From: Alistipes putredinis
GTDB taxonomy: Bacteria; Bacteroidota; Bacteroidia; Bacteroidales; Rikenellaceae
Length of the DNA: 64,000 bases
NCBI GenBank assembly: GCA_022009915.1
Contig: CP091730.1
Coordinates: forward strand, 1,612,001-1,676,000
Reading direction: 5' to 3'
Made by a program: the position numbers and the translations under genes. The notes beneath the pieces are model-generated. The model did not search any database, was not told the origin of the DNA, and was given only the letters and a program-made list of their open reading frames with translations. Shown piece by piece: positions 43,650-52,915 of this stretch. Within the stretch, counting starts at the first letter, position 1; every line of letters begins with the position of its first letter.

Positions 43650-44187
43650 TTACAAGAGTTTTCGGTATTCGCAAAACATGCTCCACAGCACAGCTCCGCC
43701 GCTGACCGCCACGTTGAGCGAATGTTTGGTGCCCACTTGCGGAATCTCTATGGCCCCGTGACACAAATCCACCACCTGCTGCGCCACGCCGAACACCTCG
43801 TTGCCGAACACCAGCGCATATTTCCGTTGCGGGTCCGCGCGAAATTCGTCGAGCATGCACGCACCCTCGACCTGCTCGACGGCAAGCACTGTGTAGCCCC
43901 TGCTCGCGCAAAGACCGCACGCAGCTCTCTGTGTCCTCGGCATATTCCCAATGCACGGTATCTTCGGCCCCGAGAGCGGTTTTATGTATCTCCCGATTGG
44001 GCGGGGTAGCGGTAATGCCGCAAAGCACAATGCGCTCGACCCCGAAAGCATCCGACGTCCGGAAGAACGAACCGACATTGTTCTGACTGCGCACGTTGTC
44101 GAGCACCACGGTTACCGGTATTTTGGGCATCAACTCGAACTCCTCGGGCGAGGGTCTTCCGAGCTGCTCGTTGGTAATCTTTCTCAT
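43650..44187 (-). CDS. SpoU/TrmH-family RNA methyltransferase, one frameshift
   Basis: SAM-dependent 2'-O-methyltransferase acting on tRNA or rRNA; the target is not clear. The first motif is [20 protein letters not shown]. After a frame change near 43900 the SAM-binding knot region reads [38 protein letters not shown] and [13 protein letters not shown]. About 179 codons, the short form common in Bacteroidetes, without an extra N-terminal domain. Confidence 0.86.
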
Positions 44188-44620
44188 TGCTATCGATTTT
44201 TTTCCTGTGCAAAATTAGAACATCCGGCCGATTTCCGAATAGCGGAAGCGGTGAAAATAATATTATTTTTATTGTTAGATATTTAGATATAAATAATTAA
44301 CAGACAGTTTTTCAATGGCCGAATCAGAAGGCGAAAATTTCCAAAATGTATGAAATAAACACGAATATTATTCTTGTTTTTTTACAAAATGCTTTTTTTA
44401 TCTTTTGCAATATATTTACACTGATCAAAAATAGCAACCAGACGAAAAAAATCACGGAGGCCAACTACCTGAGGGGTGGGTATTTACATCTCTCATCTTC
44501 ATCGAAGATTCAGGTAAATACGACATATAATATAACGCGAAGCCGACACAAAACAGAAACATTCTCTCGTGCCAGTTTTTTTCTTATGCCGACAAATCAA
44601 ATATCATAACAAATCTTGCT
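44188..44620. other. AT-rich leader region of the small-protein/PI-PLC locus
   Basis: No supported gene in about 430 AT-rich bases. TTG at 44374-44376 and TATCTTTT at 44399-44406, 22 bases apart, could be a promoter on the + strand, which would give a leader of about 200 bases before the first small protein. Confidence 0.45.
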
Positions 44621-44774
44621 ATGGAAAACAAAACAATTTACCAGTCTCCCTGTCTGCGATGTAGCAATAATACGCATCGAACAGGGATTCGCCGTCTCGG
44701 GAGCAATAGAGCCCGGAAAGGAGGAGGCGCGCTCGGAGCTCCGCAATCGTCCGACGATTTCGATTATTGATTAA
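44621..44774 (+). CDS. Small (about 50-residue) protein upstream of a fimbrillin-like gene, one frameshift
   Basis: ATG-started frame beginning MENKTIYQSP. After removing one base near 44650 it continues VCDVAIIRIEQGFAVSGAIE, ending RPTISIID. It is 15 bases before the fimbrillin-like lipoprotein start. A second protein of the same size and start, with a matching core (IRIEQGFAVSG here, IVIELGFAASK there), sits in the same position before the next large gene. No signal peptide is seen. Short proteins beginning M-E/K-x-x-Y-x-P and containing such a core precede surface-protein genes in Bacteroidales; the function is unknown to me. Confidence 0.55.
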
Positions 44775-44789
44775 ACATCGTTTCAGATT

Positions 44790-46199
44790 ATGAAAAAACT
44801 CTCGATTATTCTGGCGGTCTCGGCCCTCGCACTGGCCGGCTGCGCGAAAAACGACACGAACACTATTCCCGAGACGACGAAATACGTAAAGGTCAGCATT
44901 CCCGTCCCGTCGCAAACCCGCACGTCGGTAAACGGCGATACGTACACCTCGCACTGGCAAGCCGGCGATACCATTCGCCTGTATGTCAAAAACAGCCGAC
45001 GGGCAAAGTTCCGATTACAAATTCACGGCGCACGAAAGCGGCCACGGACAGGTACAGACATCTTTTTACTGGCGAAGTCCCCCGAATCTCTAATCGACAA
45101 GGTAGTCTCGGTGTCGGCATGTTATCCGTATAACGAACAGTTGAGCTACACATGGGACAACGGTTGGGTCATATCGGAGTCGTTTCTCGACAAGCATCAT
45201 ACGCATCTTTCCAACTACGACATTTTGTACACTCTGGCGACCGAAGCCAAGTTGGAGTATACCGACGATACGCAAAGCGAAGCCGAACTGGAAGCCAACA
45301 TGACTTTCAAGCCTCTTATGGCACGTATTAAAAGTAAACATACCCGAACAGTACGACTTCGACGTGTTCACGTTGGAGGCCGACGCACCCGTTTTTCCCA
45401 CGCACGGAACGGTAAACGAAGCGGGCTTCAACGCAGAAGGGCATGTCTACATACTGCCGTTCGCGCCGACGACGCACGAATTTTTACATAGGAGTGCTTC
45501 CGTTTTCCGGCAGCAGCACGACCGTTTCCGCCGACTTCCGCAAAAACGGGCAATGGGCCATGACCGGTAGGACATTTTCGCTGGGAGGACTGGAATCCAA
45601 CACGTTCTACACTCTCGACATAACCTCGGCTACAACCAAGCCGCATGTGCTCAACGTTTCGGACGAGGTGGACAAAATGTACGGAACGGGAACTGCCAAC
45701 AAAAACCGCGGCGTATTCGAAGTCGAAGATCCTAAGGGAAGTTTCGAAGGCTGGAAGTTCTACTTCGCGGAGCTGAAAAAAGCCGGCAACACCTCCGGCA
45801 GCGACATTCTGAAAGACATGAATCGCATCCAGGCTGCAAACCAATGATAAGCTACGCGGAGCATTCTGCAAAGCCCCCATATACTTTCCGGATAACGAGC
45901 CAAGAAAAAGTAAAGGTCACATTCACCGGTGCGAGCAACAACCCAAGCAACCGAGACTACATCATAGGAAGTTTCAAGCAGGGACACGGAAATAACACCC
46001 GCATCGCTGAACGACAAAAAGCAATTACGCTGTATATCAAGATGGCACAATAGGCAGTTACTTGAATTATAAAGAAGACATCGAACACATATTCGAAATT
46101 GCCAGCGGCCAGCGTATCGCATTCTGCGTCAAGAGCGGCCATGCCTTAGTAAGCGCGCATGTCGAATTGGGCAACTTAAAAATAGAATTCATAGACTAA
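44790..46199 (+). CDS. Fimbrillin-like surface lipoprotein, several frameshifts
   Basis: The signal ends in the lipobox ALAGC. The fold is fimbrillin-like: VSIPVPSQTRTSVNGDTY, then HWQAGDTIRLYVKN, a strand typical of Mfa-like proteins, FKPLMARIKVNIPEQYDF and VYILPFAPTTHEF. The C-terminus reads GSYLNYKEDIEHIFEIASGQ and ends HVELGNLKIEFID. Frames change near 45000, 45075, 45335, 45485, 45840 and 46045; most fit an extra base in a short run. About 468 codons after correction. It lies between the two small proteins and upstream of the PI-PLC gene. It is not linked to fimbrial assembly genes here, so a pilus subunit role is uncertain. Confidence 0.72.
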
Positions 46200-46224
46200 T
46201 CCTTACATCGACATAACAACAGTA

Positions 46225-46260
46225 TTCCGGACGGTGGCTCTTTTCGGGCGCTGTCCGGAA
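46225..46260 (+). promoter_or_regulatory. Intercistronic hairpin between the two small-protein/lipoprotein units
   Basis: TTCCGGAC pairs with GTCCGGAA around a 20-base loop. It lies between the fimbrillin-like stop and the second small protein. It lacks a T run on the + strand, so it may be an RNA processing or stability element instead of a terminator. Confidence 0.5.
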
Positions 46261-46289
46261 ATATTATTATAATTACACTATAATACAAG

Positions 46290-46442
46290 ATGGAAACCGA
46301 ATACCTACGACCGGAAACGAAGATTCAGACAATCGTAATCGAACTCGGGTTCGCCGCTTCGAAACCGCACGGAGGAGAATTGTTCAATTCGAAATTCGAA
46401 ATCGCAGAGACCGAGATTTTCGACAAATCCGAACGGCTATGA
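46290..46442 (+). CDS. Small (50-residue) protein overlapping the PI-PLC gene start
   Basis: Intact frame of 50 codons starting METEYLRPETKIQTIVIELG, with FAASKPHGGELFNSKFE after it, ending DKSERL. Its stop TGA overlaps the next ATG (ATGA), so translation of the lipoprotein may depend on this small frame. The layout and the sequence core match the small protein at 44621-44774, which makes chance unlikely. No transmembrane segment or signal is visible, and it is acidic towards the C-terminus. Function unknown. Confidence 0.65.
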   Translation: METEYLRPETKIQTIVIELGFAASKPHGGELFNSKFEIAETEIFDKSERL

Positions 46443-48487
46443 AAAGGACTATCATAGGAGCGCTTGCGCTCGTCGCCGCCTTCGCATGCAGCAAGGCCGA
46501 CATTACCCAACCCGACAGCAAGCCCGACACTCCGCAAAAAGGCGGCGGCATATCGTGCTCTTTGGAAATAGACAATCCGACCGACGATGCGTCGCGCACC
46601 GTATACGGGGAATTCAACGGCACCCACTGGCCCATATACTGGGATGAGGACGACTGCGTAAAGATTTTCTGCGAACAGACCGCACCTCTACACTCCGACG
46701 TCACCGTTCCGTATACGGGAGCAAAACAGCACGAAGCGGATTTGAACGACACGGGGCTATCTTGGACCGACGCCGAAAGCTACGATTTCTACGCCTTCTA
46801 TCCGGCTCGGGCCGTAAGCGATTTCTCCGGCTCGAAGGTGACGGCTACGATTCCGTCCATACAGAGCGGCGAGAACGGCCATTGCGACATGGAACTCGAA
46901 TTCATGGCAGCATCGGCCGAAGGGGTAGCGAAAGACGGCGACGTCTATTTCAAATTCAAGCCTCTGAACACTTCGGTGCACATCCGTCTCACTGCATCCG
47001 AGGATATGGAGATTCAGAAATTAGTGCTGTCGAGCACCTCGGCTCTGGCCGGCAAATTCGTCTACGACATATCCGAAGCGACCTGCACACCGGTCGAAGG
47101 CAGCTTCTCCGCCACTATGTGCATGCACATGCAGACCGGACAGTCGCCATATCTGAAACTGTCGGCTGGACAAAGCGTCGAATTCATGGCAGTGCTCATG
47201 CCGCACGACATTGAAGGATTGACGCTTTCGGTCTTCACGACCTCCGGACTGCGTTACAGCCGTTCGACCTCTGCGACACTCAAAGCCGGCTACCGGTACA
47301 CCATGACGATAAACGACATAGAGGGCGGAATGCAGTGCAGCGATGCGGCGGCGCAGTGGATGACATACCTTCCGGACAACGCCTTTCTGTCGCAGGTGTC
47401 CATTCCGGGCTCGCACGACGCCTGCGCGATATACGGCTCGCATTACGAATACAAATCCGACATAGCCGGCAATGCCGCCAGCGGCTATCATTTCAAATTT
47501 CTGTTCGGTTTCGGACTGACTTACACTAATACGACGAAAGCCACCAAGGCGCAGCAGCTGTCCATAGAGGAGCAGCTCGACGCCGGAGTCAGAATGTTCG
47601 ACCTGAGGCCCTGCGCGACGAACACCTATGAAAAGGACCTGCCGATTCATCACGGCGTAATGGAGCTCGGAGACCCCAGCCTCGGCGGCTACACCTCGGG
47701 CAAAACTGGCCGCCAGTCGCTCAGTCCGTTCACCGTTTCGAAGGTGCTGGACAGATTCGTTGCCTTTTTGCAGAAGCATCCCGACGAAACCGTTCTCGTG
47801 CACATGAAATACGAAAACACGACTCTGGAAGGCACATGGCGGCAAAGGGTGGTGGAGAGCATCCGCGAGCATTGCGACGGATATATAGCCGATTTCAGAC
47901 CCGACATGACACTAAGCGAAGCCCGCGGCAAGATTCTTTTCATGATTCGCGTGGACTACAAGGATAACAACAGCGGCAGTTATTTCGGGGCCTATATCGA
48001 CTGGGGCGACCACGACAAGGAGGTATTTCAGACCGCACTGCTGGGCAACGATGTCGGACAGGGCACCATAATCTGCAACGACCTCTACAACCTCAGCGGC
48101 GGAGCGTATAATGGAAAGACGAAGGAGCAGGCTATCGACGAGTGCATAGATTTCATGAAAGACGGCGGCGATGCCACTCACTGGGCCATGAACTACGTTA
48201 GCTGTTACGACACCAAGCAGTGCAGCATCACCGGCGTGCCAAGCATACTGGGACTATTGGGGGATATAGACTACTGCGCTGCCAAATACAACAAGTACGC
48301 CGCCGACAAACTTCTGGACCCCGATTTTCGCGGCGGAACGGGAATAGTGCTGATGGATTACGCAGGGGCCGACAGGACGCTGATGACCTACGGTAAAACA
48401 TACTCCGACAAGGAAGTATACGGCGACCTGCTTACCGATGCGGTAATAGCCAACAATAACAAATGGAGCATCCCGTGCAAGGAGTAG
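46439..48487 (+). CDS. Lipoprotein fusing a fimbrillin-like domain to phosphatidylinositol-specific phospholipase C
   Basis: Intact protein of 682 residues. The signal ends in the lipobox AAFAC. Residues of about 30-290 are fimbrillin-like: DDASRTVYGEFNGTHWPIYW, YDFYAFYPARAVSDF, KPLNTSVHIRLTA and AGYRYTMTINDIEGG. Residues of about 300-680 form a PI-PLC X domain: SQVSIPGSHDACAIYG with the first catalytic His, LDAGVRMFDLRPCA, LPIHHGVMELG with the second His, and VLVHMKYEN, ARGKILFMIRVDY. Related enzymes cleave phosphatidylinositol or release GPI-anchored proteins. The lipobox predicts anchoring to the envelope, perhaps the surface. The combination of these domains is unusual. Confidence 0.88.
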   Translation: MKRTIIGALALVAAFACSKADITQPDSKPDTPQKGGGISCSLEIDNPTDDASRTVYGEFNGTHWPIYWDEDDCVKIFCEQTAPLHSDVTVPYTGAKQHEADLNDTGLSWTDAESYDFYAFYPARAVSDFSGSKVTATIPSIQSGENGHCDMELEFMAASAEGVAKDGDVYFKFKPLNTSVHIRLTASEDMEIQKLVLSSTSALAGKFVYDISEATCTPVEGSFSATMCMHMQTGQSPYLKLSAGQSVEFMAVLMPHDIEGLTLSVFTTSGLRYSRSTSATLKAGYRYTMTINDIEGGMQCSDAAAQWMTYLPDNAFLSQVSIPGSHDACAIYGSHYEYKSDIAGNAASGYHFKFLFGFGLTYTNTTKATKAQQLSIEEQLDAGVRMFDLRPCATNTYEKDLPIHHGVMELGDPSLGGYTSGKTGRQSLSPFTVSKVLDRFVAFLQKHPDETVLVHMKYENTTLEGTWRQRVVESIREHCDGYIADFRPDMTLSEARGKILFMIRVDYKDNNSGSYFGAYIDWGDHDKEVFQTALLGNDVGQGTIICNDLYNLSGGAYNGKTKEQAIDECIDFMKDGGDATHWAMNYVSCYDTKQCSITGVPSILGLLGDIDYCAAKYNKYAADKLLDPDFRGGTGIVLMDYAGADRTLMTYGKTYSDKEVYGDLLTDAVIANNNKWSIPCKE

Positions 48488-48510
48488 CCTTGTGCAGGAA
48501 AATACACAAA

Positions 48511-48552
48511 AAAAAGAGCGGCGGCCGAAGATTAGGCTGCCGCTCTTTTTTT
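48511..48552. terminator. Bidirectional terminator between PI-PLC and AraC genes
   Basis: AAAAAGAGCGGC pairs with GCCGCTCTTTTT, with long A and T runs on the two sides, between convergent genes. Confidence 0.88.
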
Positions 48553-48557
48553 CATGC

Positions 48558-49458
48558 TCAGTTTATCGTCCGATAGTGATTTGGCGTCATTCCCGTTACC
48601 TTCTTGAACATGCGCGTAAAATGCTGCGGGTACTGGAATCCGAGCTCGTAGGCCACCTGACTGATGCTCTTGTCGGGATCGAGAATTTTCTCCTTGGCCA
48701 CGTTTATGAGATAAATCTGAATGTATTCCTGCGCCGTCTTTCCGGTCTCCTTCTTGACCAAATCGCCGAAATAGTTGGCCGAAAGGCACAGGCTCGCCGG
48801 CACAGTACTTCACCGAAGGCATACCTTCCCGAACGATGCGCTCGGAGGAAAAATAGTCCTCCAACAGCGATTCGAAACGTGTCAGCACGTCGCGGTTGGC
48901 GCCGGTGCGCGTGATGAACTGCCTTTCGTAGAACCGTAGACAGTAATCGAGTAGCATCTCGATATTTATGGCAATCAGACGTTTGCTGTGACGGTCTATG
49001 GCGTGTTCGAGTTCGTGGCGTATTTTGCCGAAACACTCCACGACCATCTCCTTTTCGCGTTCAGACAGATGCAGCGCTTCGTTCGCCTCGTAAGAAAAGA
49101 ACGTATACTCCCTCATGTGCCCGCCGAGCGAAGTGCCGCGGATAATGTCGGGATGGAACAGCAGTGCATAGCCTTTGGGCTGGAACACCTCTCCGTTGTC
49201 CTCCACGCCGAGCACCTGCCCGGGCGCCACGCATACAAGCGTTCCTTCCTGATAGTCGTAATATTGCCGGCCGTAAATCAAATCGCCGCACTTCACCTCT
49301 TTGAGAAAAACGGCGTAGAATCCGAACGTATGCTTGAAATGTCTTATCGGATTGGCCTTTGACATGTCTATTATACTCACCAGCGGATGCAGGGTCTCTA
49401 TCCCGAGCATTTTATTGTACTGGTCTATGGTTTCGATGTTCTGAATCGTCTTGTTCAT
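48558..49458 (-). CDS. AraC-family transcriptional regulator, one frameshift
   Basis: Paralogue of the regulator at 31106-32003. The sensor half has LHPLVSIIDMSKANPIRHF, YDYQEGTLVCVAPGQVLG and YALLFHPDIIRGTS. The C-terminal half, after removal of one C near 48800, has CLSANYFGDLVKKETGKTA and ISQVAYELGFQYPQHFTRMF, the two AraC helix-turn-helix units. It ends MTPNHYRTIN. I chose the ATG at 49458 over the one at 49482 because a TAACTTTG box lies directly before the latter, and because this start matches the paralogue. Divergent from the truncated flavodoxin-like gene; convergent with the PI-PLC gene. Confidence 0.87.
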
Positions 49459-49710
49459 GATATTCGGTTCTTGACTCTTCATGCAAAGTTATGTATTTTA
49501 TCCGCAGTATGAACGCCCTCCGCCCGCGAATCTGTAATAATGGTAGATTCTTCCGTAATTCGTATACGACACAAATTCCCAGACACGTATTACCTTTGTA
49601 TTGGAAAACAAAACAGAAGTTCCGTCGGATTCCCGTTATCCTGTTTTTGTTTACAGGAAACCGGCCGGCTTTTTCATCTCCGGCGGAGCTTTTTATAATA
49701 CCTACTGCAA

Positions 49711-49974
49711 ATGAAAAAAGTACTCATAATCTCTTCGAGTCCGCGGCGTGGCGGAAACTCGGACACTCTTTGCGACAGATTCATGCTCGGTGCAAAAGAG
49801 GCGGGACACGAAACGGAAAAGATTTTTCTGGGCGACAAGACAGTAAACTATTGTAGGGGCTGCGGGGTTTGCAGCGAATACGGACGCGCCTGCCCGCAAA
49901 AGGACGACGCGGCACAGATAGTGGACAAGATGATACGGGCCGACGTAATAGTCTTGGCCACTCCGGTGTATTAA
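49711..49974 (+). pseudogene. NAD(P)H-dependent flavodoxin-fold oxidoreductase, N-terminal half only
   Basis: Starts MKKVLIISSSPRRGGNSDTL, the FMN-phosphate loop of the iron-sulfur flavoprotein/NADPH-dependent FMN reductase family, then has CRGCGVCSEYGRACPQKDD with four Cys, and stops after VIVLATPVY at residue 87. Family members normally go on for another 90-110 residues directly after this motif. The sequence beyond is AT-rich and belongs to the neighbouring NERD gene, with no trace of the missing half in any frame nearby. It looks cut by a rearrangement or by an assembly join. Its promoter may be the TACCTTTG at 49591-49598. Confidence 0.8.
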
Positions 49975-49985
49975 TTTAATTGCTA

Positions 49986-50756
49986 CTAATAATTGTGCGT
50001 AAAATGGCATCGAGGATAATTAGAACAACCCAAAAAACTACCGTATCTTCCTTTTCGCTCAACCAAATTACCACCACACTTCGGACATTTACCATTGGCT
50101 ATTGCCATATTTCTGTTTTGCTGAACGGTTTGCACATTGCGAATATGGTTTTCTCTACTGCCTTCGGTTGTAATATTTGCCGAAGATATTTTACTCACAA
50201 CCCTTTGAATATCTTCTGGCGATATACAAGGTGTCCTATACGACTTGATGACAGAACGCAAGTTGCACCAATTTATCACTATATGGTTAGGTGTGGTTAT
50301 ATTCAGATCTGCACTATCTGCAAATACCACAATGGGGATAATGGGAAAATCGCCGACATCTTTCAATACCGCTTTGACGGCTCTTGCGTGAGCCGCATTC
50401 TGTCGAATAGGATTTCTCAACTTATGCTGTTCGCTTGACCAGCCCCAGAACCTCTTTTTTCCAAGCAGGCTCTGTTTCCACTCTTCGGAGTTCTCATGTC
50501 CAAATATCCACCCTTTAAAATTTTTGGTTTCAATCACAAAGATTCCGTATGGTGACACTACTATATGATCTATCTGTGTCGTCCCATAATGAGTAGGCAA
50601 TAATATATCATTAAGCGTGATGTAGTCTTTCGAAAGCCAATCGAGCTTTCGAGCGACACGCTTCTCTCCGAACTTGCCGATATTCTTGGGCGAAGACATC
50701 CAAATCTTCAATGCCACAAGTAGAACAAATATGCAAATGATTATTATTGAACTCAT
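49986..50756 (-). CDS. NERD-domain nuclease-like protein with topoisomerase-type zinc ribbon
   Basis: Intact protein of 256 residues. An N-terminal membrane segment (SIIIICIFVLLVALKIWM) is followed by a NERD domain: KFGEKRVARKLDWL, then TQIDHIVVSPYGIFVIETKN with the Asp and ExK residues of restriction-endonuclease-like folds. The C-terminus is a zinc ribbon of topoisomerase I type, CPKCGGNLVERKGRYGSF and CSNYPRCHF. NERD proteins are suspected to process DNA or RNA, and some belong to mobile or defence contexts; no activity is proven for this one. It is more AT-rich than its neighbours, consistent with recent arrival. It ends at the breakpoint with the truncated flavodoxin gene. Confidence 0.86.
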   Translation of the reverse strand: MSSIIIICIFVLLVALKIWMSSPKNIGKFGEKRVARKLDWLSKDYITLNDILLPTHYGTTQIDHIVVSPYGIFVIETKNFKGWIFGHENSEEWKQSLLGKKRFWGWSSEQHKLRNPIRQNAAHARAVKAVLKDVGDFPIIPIVVFADSADLNITTPNHIVINWCNLRSVIKSYRTPCISPEDIQRVVSKISSANITTEGSRENHIRNVQTVQQNRNMAIANGKCPKCGGNLVERKGRYGSFLGCSNYPRCHFTHNY

Positions 50757-51401
50757 TATCTTATTTCTGAATTTTCTGCAAAGTTACTTTGTTTTTGCAA
50801 ATGGGCGCCAAAAACTACTGAAATAAAATACAAGCATGTCAAATCCAGTTTCACTTGCAAAGCACCCTACGACGCATAATAAAAATCTATTGCGGTAAGA
50901 TTAAGATGTGCCGCATCTCTATTCTCAACCTGACAGCCATATCTATCCTCTGCATAATATTGTTTCTTTTCTTACGGGCATTCAGCCCCTTTGCGCCCGT
51001 TGTCATGTCTTTCACGCTTTTTCACCATCGCGGTTCACCCTGCCCCTGTGCAATGTGATGTCATTCGACGAAACACATCGCTAAATATTTAATTTCAATA
51101 AATTGAATAGAATAAGCCTATATATTTGCATCGCGAACTATTTTTATATTTTTGTTATATTTGTAGCAATAAGCCTTTATGTTTAGGGAAATACAAAGGG
51201 TGCCGGCTTTTTGTTTCTGGTTGTCGGAACTTCGACTTTTTTTCCAAAAGCGGCCGAACGGCATAAGTCGATTCCGGCAGGAGTTGCGGGCTTTACTACC
51301 ACAGGCCGCGAGGTTCGGCAAGCAGACAACAAGGCTCTGTCCCGCGCTTTTTCAATAGCAAAACTCCGCCGAGGGACGGGCGGGAAACTAATGCAGCTCC
51401 G
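50757..51401. other. Intergenic region after the NERD gene
   Basis: No supported gene in about 645 bases. The left half is AT-rich like the NERD gene, the right half resembles the general chromosome. TATATTTG boxes occur at 51121-51128 and 51156-51163 and could drive the LRR gene. A hydrophobic frame at 50891-51058 has no recognisable similarity and is left out. Confidence 0.5.
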
Positions 51402-52691
51402 ATGAAGAAACATCTGCTTTTTCTGATTTTTGCCGCCGTCGTTACGGCCGGTTGCAAAAAGGACGACAATACCGGACACTCCGTCATTGTCGTGTCTAAA
51501 ATCATCCTGAATTAGACGCCCCTCACGCTGCGGGTCGGCGAAACGTTCCGACTCACCGCTACGGCCTTGCCCGAAAATGCAGAAGACAGAACCGTGACTT
51601 GGAGCAGCGAGGGCAGCGCCGCCACCGTGGACAGCGACGGGCTCGTGACGGCCGCGGCCGAGGGCAAAGCAGTCGTAATCGCAACATCCGGCAGACAAAA
51701 AGCGACCTGTGCGGTTGCCGTCATCGGCACGAATGACATCACTGCCGGTTTCGATCCGGAGTTCGCCAGCATACTCGAATACAAGGGGTACATTCCGAAT
51801 GCCGCGCATATTTCGCCCGAAGATGTACAGGATATCGAGCGTATAGATGTATCATCTCTTCCATCCTTGACATCGCTGCGAGGAATCGAATTTTTCTCGT
51901 CATTGACAGACTTGGACTGTTCCCGCAGCAATCTCACCTCGCTGGATTTAAGCCGCAACACGGAATTGCTGAATTTGGACTGCTCCGTCTGCAAACTCAC
52001 TTCTCTGGATTTAAGTCACAATACAAAGTTGCGAAGTTTGGACTGTTCCTACTTCAAAGCAGGCCCCATAGATGTAAGCAGTAACACCGAGTTGATAAGC
52101 CTTGTCTGCAACTACTGCGATTTCACCACTCTGGACGTAAGCAGCAATTCGGAGTTGCGGATTTTGGAATGTAACTACAACAATCTCACTTCGCTTGACG
52201 TAAGCAATAACACAAAGTTGCAGGAATTGGCATGCCCCAACAACAAACTCACTGCACTGGACCTCAATAGTAACACCGAGCTGGAACGCTTAGAATGCGG
52301 TCGTAACAATCTCTCGTCATTAGACGTAAGCCGCAATACGAAATTGTGGCTCTTGGACTGCCACTATAACAAACTCACCTCATTAGACGTAAGTTCCAAC
52401 ACCAAGTTGCAGCTTTTGTCCTGCGAAGACAATAATCTCTCTTCGCTGGATGTAAGCAATGGCATAAAATTGGTTGAGATATGCTGCCAATCCAACAATC
52501 TCGCCTCTCTGGATTTAAGCAGCAACACAAAGCTGGCGAAGTTCAACTGCGGCTCCAATCCGGGTGAAAACGGCATCTTCCGCGTTATGGCACCGTGGAT
52601 AGATAATGGCGCCATACCGCAGGATTTCACCACAGGTTCATGGCAATACGACGGCCGAACCGTTACGATAGAATACACAGATGCGGAGTAA
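51402..52691 (+). CDS. Lipoprotein with Ig-like (BIg2) domain and 21-residue leucine-rich repeats; in-frame TAG
   Basis: The signal ends in the lipobox VTAGC after MKKHLLFLIFAAV. A bacterial Ig-like domain follows: LTLRVGETFRLTATALPENA, TVTWSSEGSAATVD and GKAVVIATSG. After a linker with FDPEFASILEYKGYI come ten full 21-residue repeats and a partial one, built on LxxLDCSxNxLTSLDVSxNT. Such LRRs are common in gut-associated surface proteins and bind proteins or glycans. A TAG codon at 51513-51515 interrupts the frame between the signal and the Ig-like domain, in the same frame on both sides; one C-to-T change from CAG would explain it, as would a small insertion. It is annotated as one gene with a doubtful stop. 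Confidence 0.75.
51903..52532 (+). repeat. Ten tandem 63-base coding repeats (LRR units)
   Basis: Ten consecutive units of exactly 21 residues: a variable L-x-x-L-x-C part followed by a constant N-x-L-T-S-L-D-V-S-x-N-T part. The DNA is more variable than the protein, so the repeats are old. A partial eleventh unit with FNCGSN follows. Confidence 0.88.
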
Positions 52692-52711
52692 GACCGAATT
52701 CTAAATGACAA

Positions 52712-52756
52712 AGGCGCGGGGCAGGGAAATATTCTTCTGCCTCGCGCCGTTTTTTC
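52712..52756 (+). terminator. Terminator after the LRR gene
   Basis: GGCGCGGGGCAG pairs with CTGCCTCGCGCC (one bulge) and is followed by six T. Confidence 0.8.
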
Positions 52757-52871
52757 GCAGCTTCCGCGCAAAGTCATATAGTCGGTCTCGCAAGTGTCGC
52801 AGCTTTCAGACCGGATTCCGCTTTCTATGGGAATCTCTCTGCGAACCGATTTTTTTCAGGAAATGCCCCTA

Positions 52872-52899
52872 AAACAAAAACCACTCTTTCGAGTGGTTG
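52872..52899 (-). terminator. Terminator after tRNA-Val
   Basis: On the minus strand AACCACTC, GAAA loop, GAGTGGTT and a T-rich tail. Confidence 0.8.
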
Positions 52900-52915
52900 A
52901 ACTTGCTTGAATCCG

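Noticed and set aside
44346..44609. AT-rich open frame of 87 codons before the small protein
   Set aside because: Composition follows base content (Asn, Ile, Phe, Lys), no motif, and it covers the likely promoter.
50855..51058. Short hydrophobic open frame with Met, Cys and Phe
   Set aside because: No start context, family similarity or neighbour support; likely chance in AT-rich DNA.
51903..52532. CRISPR-like array of regular 63-base units
   Set aside because: The units encode 21-residue LRRs in frame and have no identical repeat/spacer division. The 162-base units at 11349-12026 are coding too. No cas genes are present.
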